A stretch of 51,640 nucleotides of DNA from Secundilactobacillus collinoides DSM 20515 = JCM 1123 (GTDB lineage: Bacteria; Bacillota; Bacilli; Lactobacillales; Lactobacillaceae): contig NZ_AYYR01000009.1 in NCBI RefSeq assembly GCF_001435975.1, positions 1 through 51,640 of the forward strand, written 5' to 3'. Positions within the stretch are counted from its first letter, which is position 1, and every line of letters begins with the position of its first letter. The notes under the pieces were generated by a model. That model made no database searches. It was not told the DNA's origin and worked only from the letters and a program-made list of their open reading frames with translations. Below, one piece after another: positions 50,162 through 51,640 of the stretch. The position numbers and the translations under genes were made by a program.

Positions 50162-50668
50162 TTATTCTTCCAACAAATCCACAAATTCACCATGAACCAA
50201 TTTGCACAGTGTTTCGGCGTTCACTTTCACCGACCGGCCGATTTGACCAGAAGAGACAATCAGTTCTCCTTGTTCCTTGGCGGTGTTATCCAAGTAGATC
50301 GGATACTTCAACTTTTCCCAGATGCCGATGGGGGTGTTGGCGCCGTGTTCGTAACCGGTTGTTTTAACCAGTTCTTTTAACGGCACCATGCTGACCTTTT
50401 TGTTACCGGAAGCTTTGGCGAACTTTTTTAGGTCCAAATGGGTGTCAATAGGGAGGACACCGACTACGGGACCCGTTTCTTTACCGGATGCGACCAATGT
50501 CTTGTAGATTGTATGCTGATCCAGCGTGCTTTCGTCAATATCCATTTGCGCAACATCGCCTTCTTCGTGAGTCGCGAAGGATAATTGTTCATACGCAATC
50601 TTATTTTTGTCGAGAATTTGTTCGACCAATGTTTTATGTAACCGTGACTTTTTGTTCTTTTTTGACAT
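50162..50668 (-). CDS. ybaK: YbaK/EbsC-type prolyl-tRNA editing deacylase
   Basis: The 168 residues have YbaK features: a N-terminal helix, LSFATHEEGD, TIYKTLVASGKETGPVVGVLP (about 51-71) and LDLKKFAKASGNKKVSMV with the conserved Lys-rich loop, GYEHGANTPIGI, and PIYLDNTAKEQGELIVSSGQIG. It hydrolyses mischarged Cys-tRNA-Pro after aminoacylation. AAGGA precedes ATG 50668. It ends at the shared terminator. Confidence 0.93.
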   Translation of the reverse strand: MSKKNKKSRLHKTLVEQILDKNKIAYEQLSFATHEEGDVAQMDIDESTLDQHTIYKTLVASGKETGPVVGVLPIDTHLDLKKFAKASGNKKVSMVPLKELVKTTGYEHGANTPIGIWEKLKYPIYLDNTAKEQGELIVSSGQIGRSVKVNAETLCKLVHGEFVDLLEE

Positions 50669-50743
50669 GGTATCAATTCCTTATCCTATAGTTTTGGTGC
50701 AGTCCAAATATATTATTGAATAGAACCAATTTTATTAATAGTG

Positions 50744-50782
50744 CGTTTCAATGTAGGCGAAACGGTTAAAATCTGTTATACT
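50744..50782 (+). promoter_or_regulatory. Promoter and inverted repeat before the GntR gene
   Basis: CGTTTC-N9-GAAACG (50744-50764) is followed by the -10 TATACT (50777-50782). The repeat takes the place of a -35, so a regulator could control entry here, perhaps the GntR protein itself. Confidence 0.5.
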
Positions 50783-50826
50783 CGGTGTAACTACAGAATC
50801 AAGTTAGTTGGTTGCAAGGAGAAGTC

Positions 50827-51555
50827 ATGAAAGATTTAGTTTATCGAAAAGTGCTGCATGATTTAAAAGCGCGCATCCACGACAATCAGTTTCCTAACAA
50901 ACGACTACCAGATGAGCGAAGCCTAAGTGAAGCATACAACGTAAGCCGTAGTACAATCAAGCGGGCACTTAGCGTTTTAGCCAATCAAGGCATTATTTTT
51001 AAGAAACGCGGGTCTGGCACCTTCATTAATCCGCTGTACATGCGAAACCAGACCATTTTTCACTACGAAGGCACAAATCTGGGGATTACCGACAGCTTTA
51101 AAAGCGATGGTCAGACCCAGGGTATTAAGTTACTCTCATTTAAAGTGGTGCCCGCAAGCGAAGACCTGCAACAGGACTTGTTCCTGTCTCAGGGCGATTT
51201 CGTTTACGAGATCAAACGGTTGCGGCTGTTTGATGATAAACCGTTCATGATCGAACAGGGGTACATCCCAATTAAGATCGTGCCGGAATTGTCAGAAAAA
51301 GTCGTTTCAGGCTCGATTTTTAATTACTTGGAAGACGAGCAGAGCAAAGTCGTTACCAAGTCGTTTATGACAATCAGGGCAGAACCGTCCACGGCGGACG
51401 ACCAGAAATTGTTGGGCCTGAAGCCAACGGAACCGACCTCCATTATGGAAGGTATTTTCTTCTTGGATGATGGCACCCCGTTTGAAGTGTCGAATATGCG
51501 GATGCGTTATGATTACTTTAATTATAATACGTTTGTGACGTTGGACGAGGAGTAG
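50827..51555 (+). CDS. GntR-family regulator with UTRA domain
   Basis: The 242 residues have a GntR winged HTH (about 5-70: YRKVLHDLKARIHDNQFPN, LPDERSLSEAYNVSRSTIKRAL, FKKRGSGTFI) and a UTRA effector domain (about 90-240), which usually binds a sugar phosphate or other small ligand. ATG 50827 has AAGGAG upstream. The stop TAG opens element E. Target genes are probably to the right of the window. Confidence 0.92.
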   Translation: MKDLVYRKVLHDLKARIHDNQFPNKRLPDERSLSEAYNVSRSTIKRALSVLANQGIIFKKRGSGTFINPLYMRNQTIFHYEGTNLGITDSFKSDGQTQGIKLLSFKVVPASEDLQQDLFLSQGDFVYEIKRLRLFDDKPFMIEQGYIPIKIVPELSEKVVSGSIFNYLEDEQSKVVTKSFMTIRAEPSTADDQKLLGLKPTEPTSIMEGIFFLDDGTPFEVSNMRMRYDYFNYNTFVTLDEE

Positions 51556-51640
51556 AGTGTGGAGCAAGGCGTTTAAGGGGCGGGGCAGAAGCGACTCTGG
51601 GCAGAAAAGTCCGGGTCTGACTTTTGTGCCCAGAGTCGCT
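51553..51640 (+). repeat. Stop-codon-linked composite hairpin element, copy E (cut by window end)
   Basis: TAG AG then the outer arm GTGTGGAGCAAGGC (51557-51570), GTTTA in place of GGTTA, AGGGG, and the apical stem GCAGAAGCGACTCTGGG... closed by a CCGGGTCTG loop. The 3' half lies beyond the window. The loop resembles that of copy A. Confidence 0.88.

Overview
The window is chromosomal DNA from a lactic acid bacterium of the family Lactobacillaceae. Signs of this are strong Shine-Dalgarno sequences, frequent TTG starts, CIRCE- and cre-type operators, a folB-folK-folE-folC-rdgB-folP cluster, and bifunctional AdhE. A dhaT-like iron alcohol dehydrogenase, AdhE and zwf together suggest a heterofermentative species, perhaps near Levilactobacillus, Secundilactobacillus or Lentilactobacillus. 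The species itself is inferred, not seen. No rRNA, tRNA, IS element, prophage or CRISPR array was found.

Layout: zwf (minus); a short MerR-like gene; PgpA/YutG (minus); a lipoprotein; the folate operon (4.3-9.0 kb); a tyrosine-rich leader peptide and terminator followed by an aromatic operon (9.3-15.3 kb: MFS-chorismate mutase fusion, aroC, aroA, tyrA, aroK, small protein); a secreted Ser/Thr-rich protein; an SPFH protein with a small RHH-like partner; an oxidoreductase and MFS genes; two tandem IclR regulators; nitroreductase and NrdI divergent from a TetR regulator; LysE divergent from a MocR regulator; a DHA2 exporter-MarR operon with two small proteins; a CNNM/CorC protein; an iron alcohol dehydrogenase; two CIRCE-controlled Hsp20 genes; an aldo/keto reductase; a CtpE-like P-type ATPase; a DUF1836 protein; adhE; a large membrane protein; rbsK; aroD; an HD hydrolase; a YbaK deacylase; and a GntR/UTRA regulator.

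Two things stand out. The first is a family of about 120-bp elements, each forming one long composite hairpin. Four are complete and one is cut by the window end. Every copy begins exactly at the TAG stop codon of the preceding gene. The outer stem, an asymmetric GGTTA/T internal loop and a second internal loop are conserved. The apical stem of about 26 bp has a different sequence in each copy but stays complementary. In every complete copy part of the 3' half is repeated just downstream. The second is an apparent ribosome-mediated attenuator before the aromatic operon: a 20-residue leader peptide with five Tyr codons and one Phe codon, followed by competing hairpins and an intrinsic terminator. 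This would tie chorismate, prephenate and tyrosine synthesis to charged tRNA-Tyr.

The folate and aromatic operons are adjacent and in the same direction. Folate needs p-aminobenzoate derived from chorismate, so they are linked metabolically, although the leader lies between them and would regulate only the aromatic genes. The 3-dehydroquinase gene aroD lies alone far away. Redox and fermentation genes (zwf, iron alcohol dehydrogenase, AdhE, AKR, nitroreductase) are scattered. cre-like sites precede both alcohol dehydrogenases.
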